From Pseudomonas sp. UBA2684 (GTDB lineage: Bacteria > Pseudomonadota > Gammaproteobacteria > Pseudomonadales > Pseudomonadaceae), in contig DELY01000040.1 of the NCBI GenBank assembly GCA_002354655.1, positions 1 to 64,000 of the forward strand: a stretch of DNA of 64,000 bases. Reading direction: 5' to 3'. Shown here piece by piece: positions 16,634-25,049 of the stretch. Every line of letters begins with the position of its first letter. Position 1 is the stretch's first letter. A model generated the notes under the pieces. It saw nothing but the letters and a program-made list of their open reading frames with translations. It was not told where the DNA came from and searched no databases. The position numbers and the translations under genes are program-made.

Positions 16634-17337
16634 ACGGCATGCAGCTGCAACGCGCCTTCGCCGCGCGCATCCGTCAACCGGCGCAGCAGCCACTGCTCGC
16701 GGGCATCAGCGCGGCGCGCATGGCGGTGTACGAAGAGCTGTTCTTCAACAACATCGAAGGCTTTATCAGCGGCGGCTTTCCGCTGCTGCGGCGGCTATTC
16801 GACGATGCCCGCTGGCAGCGCCTGGTGCGCGGTTTTATCGCCGGGCATTCAGCGGCCACGCCGTATTTTCTGCAAATCGGCGAGGAGTTCATCGCCTGGT
16901 TGCAGCAGGGCTATGTCGCCGAAGCTGGCGATCCGCCGTTCCTCCTGGAGCTGGCACATTACGAATGGGTCGAGTTGGCGCTGGATGTCAGCGAGGACGA
17001 GCCCCCCGATAGCGGTTGGTCGCCGCTGGCCTGGCCGCTGGCTTACCACTGGCCGGTGCAACTGATCGGCGTGGACTACCAGCCAACCGAGGCGCCGGAC
17101 ACGCCGACGTGTCTGCTGGTCTGGCGCGATGTGCAGGACAAGGTGCGCTTCATGCAGCTGGCGCCCTTTGCCTACCAATTGGCCGTGCGCCTGCACGCCG
17201 GCGAAGCGCCCTTCGAGGTGCTGGACAACCTGGCCACGTTACACGGCCTGCACGCCGATGCCGGCTATTTCAACCATGCCCAGGCCTTACTGGATGACTG
17301 GCAGCGCCAGGGCATCTGGTTCGGCGAGGCGCTTTAA
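16630..17337 (+). CDS. hvfC: DUF2063 RiPP recognition partner (HvfC/BufC-like)
   Basis: The 235-residue soluble protein has the DUF2063 N-terminal domain: LQRAFAARIRQP, then ARMAVYEELFFNNIEGFISG and FPLLRRLF. In related systems this protein works with the DUF692 oxidase, probably delivering the precursor through its C-terminal recognition domain. The gene overlaps hvfB by ATGA, implying coupled translation and a stable complex. Nothing catalytic is visible. Confidence 0.9.
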   Translation: MNGMQLQRAFAARIRQPAQQPLLAGISAARMAVYEELFFNNIEGFISGGFPLLRRLFDDARWQRLVRGFIAGHSAATPYFLQIGEEFIAWLQQGYVAEAGDPPFLLELAHYEWVELALDVSEDEPPDSGWSPLAWPLAYHWPVQLIGVDYQPTEAPDTPTCLLVWRDVQDKVRFMQLAPFAYQLAVRLHAGEAPFEVLDNLATLHGLHADAGYFNHAQALLDDWQRQGIWFGEAL

Positions 17338-17364
17338 CCTCGTTTTCCCTCGCGGAGATTCACC

Positions 17365-17961
17365 ATGCTGACCCTGCTCAATCGTCTCCAGGATTGCCTG
17401 GACGCTACTCGTCGCCTGGATTTTCTGGGCCCGTTGTTGCTACGCCTGTATCTGGTGCCGATCTTCTGGATGGCCGGTACCCACAAACTGGCCGATATCG
17501 GCGCCACCGCCGCTTGGTTCGGCAACCCGGATTGGGGCTTGGGCCTGCCGTTCCCGACGCTGCTGGCCTGGGCCGCGGCGCTGACCGAAACCGGTGGTGC
17601 GCTGTTGCTGTTGTTCGGCCTGGCGGTGCGCTGGATCAGCATTCCACTGATCGTCACCATGCTGGTGGCGATCTTCGCCGTGCACCTGCCGTTCGGCTGG
17701 CAGGCGATTGCCGATGCCTCGGCGCCGTTCGCCAACGAGCGAGTCATGGCCTCGGTGGAAAAGATCGAGCGGGCGCGGGCGATTCTCAAGGAGCACGGCA
17801 ATTACGACTGGCTGACCGGCAGCGGCAAGTTGGTGGTGCTGAACAACGGCGTCGAATTCGCCGTCACCTACCTAGTCATGCTGGTCGCACTGTTCTTCAG
17901 TGGCGCCGGGCGTTGGCTGAGCCTGGATTATTGGCTGGCCAAGGGGCTGCGCCGCCGCTGA
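17365..17961 (+). CDS. hvfD: DoxX-family membrane protein of the RiPP operon
   Basis: The 198-residue protein has four or five hydrophobic segments. The DoxX signature region is RLYLVPIFWMAGTHKLADI and a helix pair with LTETGGALLLLFGLAVRW. An inserted hydrophilic loop (about 115-150) lies between helices 3 and 4. DoxX proteins regularly close HvfABC operons; a role in electron transfer or oxidation at the membrane is suspected but unproved. It begins 27 bases after hvfC, with a GCGGAG ribosome binding site. A REPIN follows, which probably marks the operon end. Confidence 0.85.
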   Translation: MLTLLNRLQDCLDATRRLDFLGPLLLRLYLVPIFWMAGTHKLADIGATAAWFGNPDWGLGLPFPTLLAWAAALTETGGALLLLFGLAVRWISIPLIVTMLVAIFAVHLPFGWQAIADASAPFANERVMASVEKIERARAILKEHGNYDWLTGSGKLVVLNNGVEFAVTYLVMLVALFFSGAGRWLSLDYWLAKGLRRR

Positions 17962-17976
17962 GGGTTGCATTCAAGC

Positions 17977-18038
17977 TTCGCGGCTAAAGCCGCTCCCACA
18001 GAGTTCGCGAGCAATGTGGGAGCGGCTTTAGCCGCGAA
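17977..18038. repeat. REPIN: inverted pair of REP sequences
   Basis: Two copies of a 24-base REP (core GCGGCTTTAGCCGCGAA) face each other at 17977-18000 and 18015-18038 with a 14-base spacer. Each copy is itself palindromic. The same core recurs at 28116, 28175, 59785, 60027 and 63641. It is a different REP class from the one around the RAYT gene. Confidence 0.85.
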
Positions 18039-18274
18039 TAATCGCTTATGCGCCGCCTTACCACATTGAGGCCCCGCCGCATGAGCCGTAAAAGGTGCGG
18101 ACTAGAGCGGTCAACTGCTTATATGCAAACGAAGTAAAAAGTTCCGTTGTCATCAAATATTTATATATCAGCAACTGCGCTGAAATAACCCCCCGCCAAG
18201 ATTCCCTCCAGCACGAACGAGCCCAAACGCTCGGGTGTTTTCAACACTTCTAAAGTTCATTAGGGGAATCTTCG
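18039..18274 (+). promoter_or_regulatory. Upstream region of the porin gene
   Basis: An AT-rich stretch (about 18118-18180) lies here, with TTGTCAT at 18147-18153, which resembles half of a Pho box. The second heptamer expected 11 bases further matches poorly (3 of 7). An AGGGGA ribosome binding site precedes the ATG at 18275. Phosphate control is possible but not shown. Confidence 0.3.
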
Positions 18275-19573
18275 ATGATCCGTAAGCACTTCGCCGGTTT
18301 CGCAGCCAGCGCCCTGGCTCTGGCCGTTTCCGCCCAGGCTTTCGCTGGCACCGTCACCACCGACGGCGCCGATATCGTTGTCAAAACCAAGGGTGGCCTG
18401 GAAGTCGCTACCACTGACAAGCAGTTCGGCTTCAAGATTGGTGGTCGTCTGCAACTCGATGGCGGCAGCTTCGACGGTTTCTACACTCAAAATGGCAACC
18501 GTGCCGACGAAACCTATCTACGCCGTGCCCGCCTGGAAATTTCCGGTGTTGCCTACCAAGATTGGGAATATGTATTCAACCGCAACTTCGGCGATAGCGG
18601 TGGAGACGATAACTGGGACGAAGCATCCGTCTCTTACACCGGTTTTGACCCGGTCACCCTTAGCGTAGGCCGCATCAATCCGACTTTCGGTCTGGAAGAG
18701 GCTGTCAGCTCCAAGTGGATTACTTCCATCGAGCGTTCGGCAATCAATGATTTGGCCCCGTGGACGAATACCCACGAGAATGGCGAAGGCATCCGTCTGC
18801 GTACTACTCTCGGCGGCATGTTCCATGGCGAGGCTGGTGCCTATCGCCAGGATGGTAACCAGGACCAAGACGGCGAAAATAACTACTCCATCATCACGCG
18901 TGGTGTATTCGCTCCAATCGTTGAAGAGGGCCAGGTTCTACATTTCGGCCTGAACTACGCAACCCGCGAAGTTGAAGATGGCTTCCGTGAACGTATTCGC
19001 TCTCGCCTTTCGGTACGCGGCACCACCGAAGATGAAGTCAATGGCAACCGTGGTACTTACGGCGACGCTTTCCTGGACGGTACTGATAGCGCCTATGGTC
19101 TCGAAGCGGCCTACATGATGGGGCCGTTCTCCGTGCAGGGCGAATACCTGAAGCGCACTGCCGATGGCTCCGAGCTGTTGAATGGCAACGATAACGATCT
19201 AGAAGCTTCCGGTTATAACGTTCAGTTGGCCTACACCCTGACCGGTGAGTCGCGCAGCTACAAGCTCGATGGCGGCAAGTTCGACAAGATTAAGCCGAGC
19301 AACAAGCAGTTGGGTGCTTGGGAAGTCTTCTACCGCTACGACAACATCACTGTTGACGAAACTCCACGCTTGCCTGCCGGCGCTGTCGCCGGTTTGACCG
19401 CAGACACCATCGAAGCCGGCGCCAAAGTACATACCGTGGGCGTGAACTGGTACGCCAACGAGTCCGTCAAGGTGGCTGCAAATTACATCACCGCTAAAGC
19501 AGACGATCTTGCAAACACTGCTGGCGACGACGATGGCGATGCTGTGACCCTGCGTTTGCAGTACCTGTTCTAA
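18275..19573 (+). CDS. OprP/OprO-like phosphate/polyphosphate-selective porin
   Basis: The 432-residue protein has a signal peptide (MIRKHFAGFAASALALAVSA to AFA) and a 16-strand trimeric porin pattern of alternating beta strands ending in aromatic Phe (LQYLF). The strands FKIGGRLQLDGGSFDG and LRRARLEISGVAYQDWEYVF are typical of the O/P porins. It is likely to let phosphate or pyrophosphate through the outer membrane. In P. aeruginosa oprO/oprP lie after the same DUF692/DUF2063 genes, so the order is conserved. Codon use is more AT-rich than that of its neighbours, as often seen in abundant porins. Confidence 0.9.
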   Translation: MIRKHFAGFAASALALAVSAQAFAGTVTTDGADIVVKTKGGLEVATTDKQFGFKIGGRLQLDGGSFDGFYTQNGNRADETYLRRARLEISGVAYQDWEYVFNRNFGDSGGDDNWDEASVSYTGFDPVTLSVGRINPTFGLEEAVSSKWITSIERSAINDLAPWTNTHENGEGIRLRTTLGGMFHGEAGAYRQDGNQDQDGENNYSIITRGVFAPIVEEGQVLHFGLNYATREVEDGFRERIRSRLSVRGTTEDEVNGNRGTYGDAFLDGTDSAYGLEAAYMMGPFSVQGEYLKRTADGSELLNGNDNDLEASGYNVQLAYTLTGESRSYKLDGGKFDKIKPSNKQLGAWEVFYRYDNITVDETPRLPAGAVAGLTADTIEAGAKVHTVGVNWYANESVKVAANYITAKADDLANTAGDDDGDAVTLRLQYLF

Positions 19574-19603
19574 AAGCACTATCGGTAAAACGTTGCTCCT
19601 TTG

Positions 19604-19631
19604 AAGCCCCGCTCCGTGCGGGGCTTTTTTT
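19604..19631 (+). terminator. Rho-independent terminator of the porin gene
   Basis: The stem AAGCCCCGC / GCGGGGCTT with loop TCCGT is followed by seven or more T residues. It lies 30 bases after the porin stop codon. Confidence 0.95.
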
Positions 19632-19655
19632 ATCGACCGATCAGTGGAGGTTCGC

Positions 19656-20579
19656 GTGCTGCGTGCCCTGTTTAGCCTGATGTTAGCGACGGCGTTGAGC
19701 CTGAATGCCATGGCCAATGATTTCAGTGCGGCCAAACCTGGCGAGCTGGTGCAGGTTCGTCTCGAACAACTGCACCCGACCCAGTCCGTGGTTGGCTACG
19801 ACCAGATCTATTACAAGCTCGGGCGTTTCGCCAAAGAGCCGAAAAAACGCTACGACGAGTATTGCGAGGCCAATGGCCAGGGCGAGAGCAGCAAGGTGCC
19901 GAACGGCGCCAACCTGCATGCGCCGCAGAGCTTCGAATGCCAGGGCGCTGTCGGTTCGCGCGGCAGCGAGATGAAAACTGTGGTGGTCGGCCCAGGCGGC
20001 CAGCTCTACCTCACCGACGGCCATCACACCTTCACCACCCTCTGAGAACAGCCGGGCGCGGGGCCGCAGTTGCAGGTGTGGGTCAAGGTCACCGACAACT
20101 TCAGCGACAGTGCCAACCTGTCGAGCTTCTGGCAGCGCATGCAGGACGCGCGCAAGGTCTGGCTGAAAGACGGCAATGGTCAGCCGATCGAGTCGCAGCA
20201 GATTCCCGCGCAATTGGGCCTGGCCAATCTGCACAACGACCCATACCGCGCGCTGGTCTACTTCACCCGTGAAGTGGCCTACGACAAGCCGCGTTCCGGT
20301 GACGTGGCGCCGGAGTTTCTCGAGTTTTACTGGGGCAACTGGCTGCGCGGCCAGCTCGCCTTGAGCGATTACGACTTGCACGACCGCGGTGGTTACCGCG
20401 CTGCGGTCGAGGCCGCGGCCCAATTGATGGTCGCGCAGCCGGCGGACCGGGTGATCGGCGACAGCGGTTTGCAAGCCCGCCAACTGGGCGGCTATGCGGC
20501 GGTGGATCGCAAGGAACTGGGCAAGATGGCCACGACTAAGCTGCACTACCTGATCGGCTACAAGGCCCAGCTCAACTGA
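19656..20579 (+). pseudogene. Secreted ParB-like (ParBc_2) protein with an internal TGA stop
   Basis: One reading frame runs from GTG 19656 (ribosome binding site GTGGAGG) to 20579 and would give about 307 residues, but codon 130 (20043-20045) is TGA. The upstream part has a signal peptide (LRALFSLMLATALSLNAMA) and the ParB/sulfiredoxin-like motif LYLTDGHHTFTTL directly before the stop. The downstream part (VWVKVTDNFSDSANLSSFW onward) continues in the same frame with normal codon use. I read it as a nonsense mutation in a formerly intact gene. Translation could reinitiate at GTG 20070, but that fragment lacks the signal peptide. Confidence 0.8.
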
Positions 20580-20683
20580 TCGGGCGTTATCGCCAGGCGC
20601 CGCGCGGTCGCCTGGCGATTGCCATTCAGCCCGTCGCCTGCTTGACGTTATAGTGCAGCCTCGCCACACCATGAGAGCTGTCG

Positions 20684-21808
20684 ATGTCCGTGCACTGTTT
20701 GGCCTCGCTGAATGACCTCGCGCCCGCCTGTTGGGATGCCTTGCTGACGCAGCCGCAGCCCTTCCTGCGCCATGCGTTTCTCTCGGCTCTGGAAGACAGC
20801 GGCAGCGTGGGCGGGCGCAGTGGTTGGCAGGCCGCGCATCAGGTGCTGCTCGATGGCCAGGGCCAGCCGCTGGCGGCGCTGCCGGCTTATCTGAAAAGCC
20901 ATTCCTACGGCGAATATGTGTTCGACCACGGCTGGGCCGATGCCTGCCGCCGCGCCGGGATCGACTATTACCCCAAGCTGCTCGGCGCCATCCCCTTTTC
21001 CCCGGTGACTGGCCAGCGCCTGTTGGGCGATCCGTTGGCGGCGGGGCAGCTGCTCGATGAGCTGACCGTGAGCCTGGAGCGCCAGGGCCTGTCCAGCCTG
21101 CACATCAACTTCACCGACGAGGCCGCCGATGCTCTGCTGCGTGGCCGCGACGGCTGGCTGGAGCGCCTGGGTTGCCAGTACCACTGGCGCAACCGTGGTT
21201 ACCGCGACTTTCAGGATTTTCTCGACAGCCTGAGTTCGCGCAAACGCAAGCAGCTGCGCAAGGAACGCGAGCAGGTGGCGGGGCAGGGCATCGACTTCGA
21301 CTGGCGCGCGGGGCACCAGCTCAGCGAGGTCGAGTGGGATTTCGTCTACCTGTGCTACGCCAACACCTACCGCGTACGTGGCCAGGCGCCGTACCTGACG
21401 CGGGCATTTTTCAGCCTGCTGGCCGAGCGCATGCCCGAAGCGATCCGCGTGGTACTGGCGCGTCAGGGCGCCCAGCCGGTGGCCATGGCGTTCAGCTTGC
21501 TCGGCGGCGACAGTTTGTATGGCCGCTACTGGGGCTGCCTGGCGGAGTTCGACCGCCTGCATTTCGAGACCTGCTTCTACCAGGGGATGGACTACGCGAT
21601 TGCCCAGGGCCTCCAGCGCTTCGACGCCGGCGCCCAGGGCGAGCACAAGCTGATTCGCGGCTTCGAGCCGGTGATCACCCGCTCCTGGCATTACCTCTGC
21701 CACCCCGGCCTGCGCGCGGCGGTGGCGGATTTTCTCGAACAGGAGCGCGCCGGCGTGCAGGGTTACGCCGAGGAAGCGCGTAGCCTGTTGCCGTATCGGC
21801 AGGGTTGA
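20684..21808 (+). CDS. FemAB-like/GNAT-fold acyltransferase (DUF482 family)
   Basis: The 374-residue protein has the double GNAT fold of the FemAB-like family formerly called DUF482. Visible family segments are QPFLRHAFLSALEDSGSVG near the N-terminus, LPAYLKSHSYGEYVFDHGWA, SSRKRKQLRKEREQVAGQGI, and GEHKLIRGFEPV with a late HYLCHPGLR. Its role is unknown; homologues occur in most pseudomonads. It starts after an isolated promoter region and is monocistronic. The downstream gap carries REP sequences belonging to the RAYT region. Confidence 0.85.
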   Translation: MSVHCLASLNDLAPACWDALLTQPQPFLRHAFLSALEDSGSVGGRSGWQAAHQVLLDGQGQPLAALPAYLKSHSYGEYVFDHGWADACRRAGIDYYPKLLGAIPFSPVTGQRLLGDPLAAGQLLDELTVSLERQGLSSLHINFTDEAADALLRGRDGWLERLGCQYHWRNRGYRDFQDFLDSLSSRKRKQLRKEREQVAGQGIDFDWRAGHQLSEVEWDFVYLCYANTYRVRGQAPYLTRAFFSLLAERMPEAIRVVLARQGAQPVAMAFSLLGGDSLYGRYWGCLAEFDRLHFETCFYQGMDYAIAQGLQRFDAGAQGEHKLIRGFEPVITRSWHYLCHPGLRAAVADFLEQERAGVQGYAEEARSLLPYRQG

Positions 21809-21833
21809 TCGCCTCTCGCCTGATCGATTGCGG

Positions 21834-21902
21834 TTCGCGGGCATGGCCCGCTCCTACGGGTGATGCAGCGTTCATGTAAGCGCGGGCCATGCCCGCGAAG
21901 CG
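21834..21902. repeat. REP pair flanking the RAYT gene on its 3' side
   Basis: Two REP sequences in opposite orientation, with cores GCGGGCATGGCCCGCTCCTAC (21837-21857) and GCGGGCCATGCCCGCGA (from 21882), lie within 70 bases. They share the core with the copies beyond the other side of the RAYT gene. Confidence 0.8.
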
Positions 21903-21934
21903 ATGTTAGCTACAGCAACGATCTCTGCGCCTTA

Positions 21935-22435
21935 TCAAAGCCAGATCGCGTTCCAGAAAGGATAATCGCCGATTCGTTTTACCAGGCCCGCCCGCCGCGG
22001 GTTGGCGACGATATAGCGGGCGACGGCTTGCAGCCCGTCTTCAGCGCGCAAGGCGTGATCGTGAAAGGTTTTCGCCCAGAGCGGCCCTTGTCGATCCAAT
22101 AGGCGATTGGCCTGCCGTGAGCTGGCGGATTTGAGCCGGCCAACTACATCGCCGAGCCTGTCCTTGTCACCAAGCTGAAGCAGCCAGTGCGCATGATCGG
22201 GCATCAGCACCCAGGCGAGCATGCGACTCTCACCGAGCAAGGCGCGGTCCTCGAAACAGCGTGCGGCCGAGCAGGCCGCTGGAAAATAGGCGAAGCGTGG
22301 CTCGCGCTTATCTGTAGTTGCGGTAATCAGATAAACCGTATGGCCCAGGGAGACTCGGCCTTTGCGCAAGGCCGCGTGCCCGGATTTTCTGTGTAGGAGC
22401 GGGCCATGCCCGCGATGGCTGTGATGCTCATCCAT
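21935..22435 (-). CDS. REP-associated tyrosine transposase (RAYT)
   Basis: The product is about 166 residues. It matches Y1-type HUH transposases of the RAYT/TnpA-REP group: strand HTVYLITATT, the metal-binding HUH motif MPDHAHWLLQL, and a later helix GRLKSASSRQANRLL followed by LWAKTFHDHALR and a conserved VARYIVANPRRAGLV, whose Tyr is the likely nucleophile. I place the start at MDEHHSHRGHG because AGGAG lies seven bases upstream. REP hairpins of one class flank it on both sides, the normal setting for a RAYT that mobilises its own REPs. Confidence 0.9.
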   Translation of the reverse strand: MDEHHSHRGHGPLLHRKSGHAALRKGRVSLGHTVYLITATTDKREPRFAYFPAACSAARCFEDRALLGESRMLAWVLMPDHAHWLLQLGDKDRLGDVVGRLKSASSRQANRLLDRQGPLWAKTFHDHALRAEDGLQAVARYIVANPRRAGLVKRIGDYPFWNAIWL

Positions 22436-22527
22436 AAGCATTCTCCTGGGGTATTTCACGAGCGTGGCCCGCTCCTACAGTTGGACATCACGCGCTGCTG
22501 CTGTAGGCGCGGCCCATGGCCGCGATC
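22393..22527. repeat. REP cluster on the 5' side of the RAYT gene
   Basis: Three REP copies are visible: GTAGGAGCGGGCCATGCCCG (22393-22412), an inverted copy CGAGCGTGGCCCGCTCCTAC (22459-22478), and a variant GTAGGCGCGGCCCATGGCCG (22503-22522). The first copy overlaps the start of the RAYT reading frame. Confidence 0.8.
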
Positions 22528-22532
22528 AGGCT

Positions 22533-24374
22533 TCAATCGACCCCGACAAAACCGCCGGTCTGGTGCTGCCACAGGCGGGCGTAGAGGCCGCCCTGGGCGA
22601 TCAGTTGGCTGTGGCTGCCGGTTTCGACGATGCGCCCCTGGTCGATTACCACCAGGCGGTCCATGCGCGCGATGGTCGACAGGCGGTGGGCGATGGCGAT
22701 CACGGTTTTACCGTGCATCAGGCTGTCGAGGCTTTCCTGGATCGCGGCTTCGACCTCGGAATCCAGCGCCGAGGTGGCTTCGTCGAGCACCAGGATCGGC
22801 GCGTCCTTGAGCAGCACACGGGCGATGGCGACGCGCTGGCGCTGGCCGCCGGAAAGCTTGACCCCGCGTTCGCCGACCATGGCATCGAAGCCGCGGCCGC
22901 CCTGGCTGTCGTCGAGTAAGGGGATAAACCCATCGGCGCGGGCCTTGCGTACCGCGTCGCGCAGTTCCGCTTCGCTGGCCTCGGGTTTGCCGTAGAGCAG
23001 GTTGTCGCGGATCGAGCGGTGCAGCAGCGAGGTGTCCTGGGTGACCACGCCGATCTGCGCGCGCAGGCTTTCCTGGGTCACCTCGGCGATGTTTTGGCCG
23101 TCGATGAGGATGCGCCCGCTCTCCAGGTCATAGAGGCGCAGCAGCAAGCTGACCAGGGTCGATTTGCCAGCGCCGGAGGGGCCGACCAGGCCGATTTTTT
23201 CCCCGGCCTGCACCTGGAGGTCCAGGCCGCCGATCACCCCGTGGCGTTTGCCGTAGTGAAAGTGAATGTTGTCGAAGTGCACGGCGCCCTGGCTGACGTG
23301 GAGCGGTCTGGCCTGTGCCTGGTCGAGCACCTGGCGCGGCTGGACGATGGTTTTCATGCCGTCCTGCACGGTGCCGACGTTTTCGAAGATGCCGTTGACC
23401 ACCCACATGATCCACTCGGCCATGTTGTTGATGCGGATCACCAGGCCCAGCGCCAGGGCAATGGCGCCGGTGCTGATCTGGCCCTGAGTCCACAGCCACA
23501 GCGCCAGCGCGCCGGTGCCGACGATCAGCACGCCGTTGAGGCTGGTGATGAGGAAATCCAGGGTGGTGATGGTGCGCGATTGCAGGCGGAACTTGTCGAG
23601 CAGCTCCTGCATCGCTTCGCGGGCGTAGTGTTCTTCGACCTGGGTGTGGGCGAACAGCTTGAGGGTGGTGACGTTGCTGTAGCCGTCGACCACCCGCCCC
23701 ATGACTTTCGAGCGCGCCGCCGAAGCCGCTGCCGAGCGTTCCTTGATGCGCGGCACGAAGTAGCAAAGCGCGGCGCAGTAACCGGCGATCCAGAGCAGCA
23801 ACGGCAGGATCAGGCGCAGATCGGCGGCGGCGAACAGGTACAGCGCACTGCCGGCATACACCGCCACGTGCCAGAGGGCATCGACCACCTGCATCGCCGA
23901 ATCGCGCAGCGACGGCCCGGTCTGCATGATGCGCTGGGCGATACGCCCGGCGAAGTCGTTCTGGAAGAAGCTCAGGCTCTGTTTGAGCACGTAGCGGTGA
24001 TTCTGCCAGCGGATCAGGTTGGTCAGACCGGGGTTGATGGTCTGGTGCGTCAGCAGGTTGTGCAGGCCGAAGACCAGGGGGCGGATGACCAGCGCCACCA
24101 GCAGCATCCACAGCAACTCGTTCTGATACTGGCTGAAGAATTCGCGGCTCGGCGTGGCCTGGGACATGTCGATCAGTTGACCGAGGAAGCTGAACAGCGC
24201 CACCTCGATCAAGGCGGCGAAGAAGCCGACCACCAGCACGGCGATCATCAGCGGCCAGACCTGGCGCAGGTAGTGGGCGTAGAACGGCAGGATGCCGGCC
24301 GGTGGCTCGACGTCCGGGCTGGCTTTGAATACGTCGATCAGGGCTTCGAAGCGGCGAAACAACATGTCAGGCAT
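22533..24374 (-). CDS. ABC exporter, fused permease and ATPase
   Basis: The 613-residue half-transporter probably acts as a homodimer. An N-terminal six-helix ABC exporter domain (about 35-325) is followed by a nucleotide-binding domain with Walker A GPSGAGKST, signature LSGGQRQRVA, Walker B ILVLDEATS and an H-loop in IAIAHRLS. It resembles MsbA-type lipid/drug exporters and P. aeruginosa PA3228. The start may be Met4 (MLFRRFEALIDVF). A perfect 13-bp palindrome lies between it and ppiA upstream on the same strand. Confidence 0.92.
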   Translation of the reverse strand: MPDMLFRRFEALIDVFKASPDVEPPAGILPFYAHYLRQVWPLMIAVLVVGFFAALIEVALFSFLGQLIDMSQATPSREFFSQYQNELLWMLLVALVIRPLVFGLHNLLTHQTINPGLTNLIRWQNHRYVLKQSLSFFQNDFAGRIAQRIMQTGPSLRDSAMQVVDALWHVAVYAGSALYLFAAADLRLILPLLLWIAGYCAALCYFVPRIKERSAAASAARSKVMGRVVDGYSNVTTLKLFAHTQVEEHYAREAMQELLDKFRLQSRTITTLDFLITSLNGVLIVGTGALALWLWTQGQISTGAIALALGLVIRINNMAEWIMWVVNGIFENVGTVQDGMKTIVQPRQVLDQAQARPLHVSQGAVHFDNIHFHYGKRHGVIGGLDLQVQAGEKIGLVGPSGAGKSTLVSLLLRLYDLESGRILIDGQNIAEVTQESLRAQIGVVTQDTSLLHRSIRDNLLYGKPEASEAELRDAVRKARADGFIPLLDDSQGGRGFDAMVGERGVKLSGGQRQRVAIARVLLKDAPILVLDEATSALDSEVEAAIQESLDSLMHGKTVIAIAHRLSTIARMDRLVVIDQGRIVETGSHSQLIAQGGLYARLWQHQTGGFVGVD

Positions 24375-24445
24375 CCTGCCTCGGTCGGGGAACAGAGCCT
24401 GATTCTAGCGAGTTTTGCGCGGCTGGGTGGCGGCGCTTGGTGTTG

Positions 24446-24473
24446 CCTAGGCTGGGCTTCAGCCCAGCCTAGG
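24446..24473. other. Perfect 13-bp palindrome between ppiA and the ABC exporter
   Basis: The arms CCTAGGCTGGGCT and AGCCCAGCCTAGG are separated by only two bases. There is no T-tract on either side, so it is not a standard intrinsic terminator. Confidence 0.8.
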
Positions 24474-24482
24474 CGAGTGGCG

Positions 24483-25037
24483 TCAGAGGCGTTTGGCGTC
24501 GATGATCAGCACCGGCTCCAGCGGCACGTTCTGGTGGCCGCTACGGGTGGCGGTCGGCACCTGGGCGATCTTGTCGACCACGTCCATACCGCGCAGCACT
24601 TTGCCGAACACTGCGTAGCCGAAGTCACGCGAGCCGTGGTCGAGGAAGGCGTTGTCCTTGTGGTTGATGAAGAACTGGCTGGTGGCCGAATCGCGCACCT
24701 GCGTACGGGCCATGGCCAGGGTGCCGCGCACGTTGTGCAGACCGTTGTCGGCTTCGTTCTTGATCGGCGCCTGGGTATCTTTCTGCTGCATGTCGGCATC
24801 GAAACCGCCGCCCTGCACCATGAAACCTGGGATTACCCGGTGAAACTGGGTGTTCTTGTAGTAACCGCTGTCCACGTAGGCAAGGAAGTTCTGCGCGCTG
24901 ATCGGGGCTTTATCCGCAGCCAGTTCGATTTCGATGTCACCAAGGCTGGTGGTCAGCAGCACTTTCGGGTTTTCCGCAGCCAGCAGGCTGGTGGCGAACA
25001 GCAGTGAGCAGGCGGCGAGGGCAAGTTTCTTCAGCAT
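24483..25037 (-). CDS. ppiA: Periplasmic cyclophilin-type peptidyl-prolyl isomerase
   Basis: The 184-residue protein has a Sec signal peptide ([20 protein letters not shown]). The cyclophilin fold is clear: [15 protein letters not shown] with the catalytic Arg, then the SQFFIN active-site strand and [16 protein letters not shown]. Length and motifs fit bacterial PpiA, which assists folding of exported proteins by cis-trans isomerisation at proline. It is upstream of the ABC exporter and downstream of an alpha/beta hydrolase on the same strand. Confidence 0.93.
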   Translation of the reverse strand: MLKKLALAACSLLFATSLLAAENPKVLLTTSLGDIEIELAADKAPISAQNFLAYVDSGYYKNTQFHRVIPGFMVQGGGFDADMQQKDTQAPIKNEADNGLHNVRGTLAMARTQVRDSATSQFFINHKDNAFLDHGSRDFGYAVFGKVLRGMDVVDKIAQVPTATRSGHQNVPLEPVLIIDAKRL

Positions 25038-25049
25038 TCTTGGCGATCC

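Noticed and set aside
18147-18164. Pho box upstream of the OprP/O-like porin
   Set aside because: Only the first heptamer resembles the consensus; the second matches 3 of 7.
20043-20045. TGA as a selenocysteine codon in the ParB-like gene
   Set aside because: No convincing selenocysteine insertion hairpin is seen right after it, and the family has no known Sec member.
23019-25007. Long plus-strand frame opposite the ABC exporter and ppiA
   Set aside because: It spans two real minus-strand genes and has Gln/His/Asp-rich sequence typical of antisense frames.
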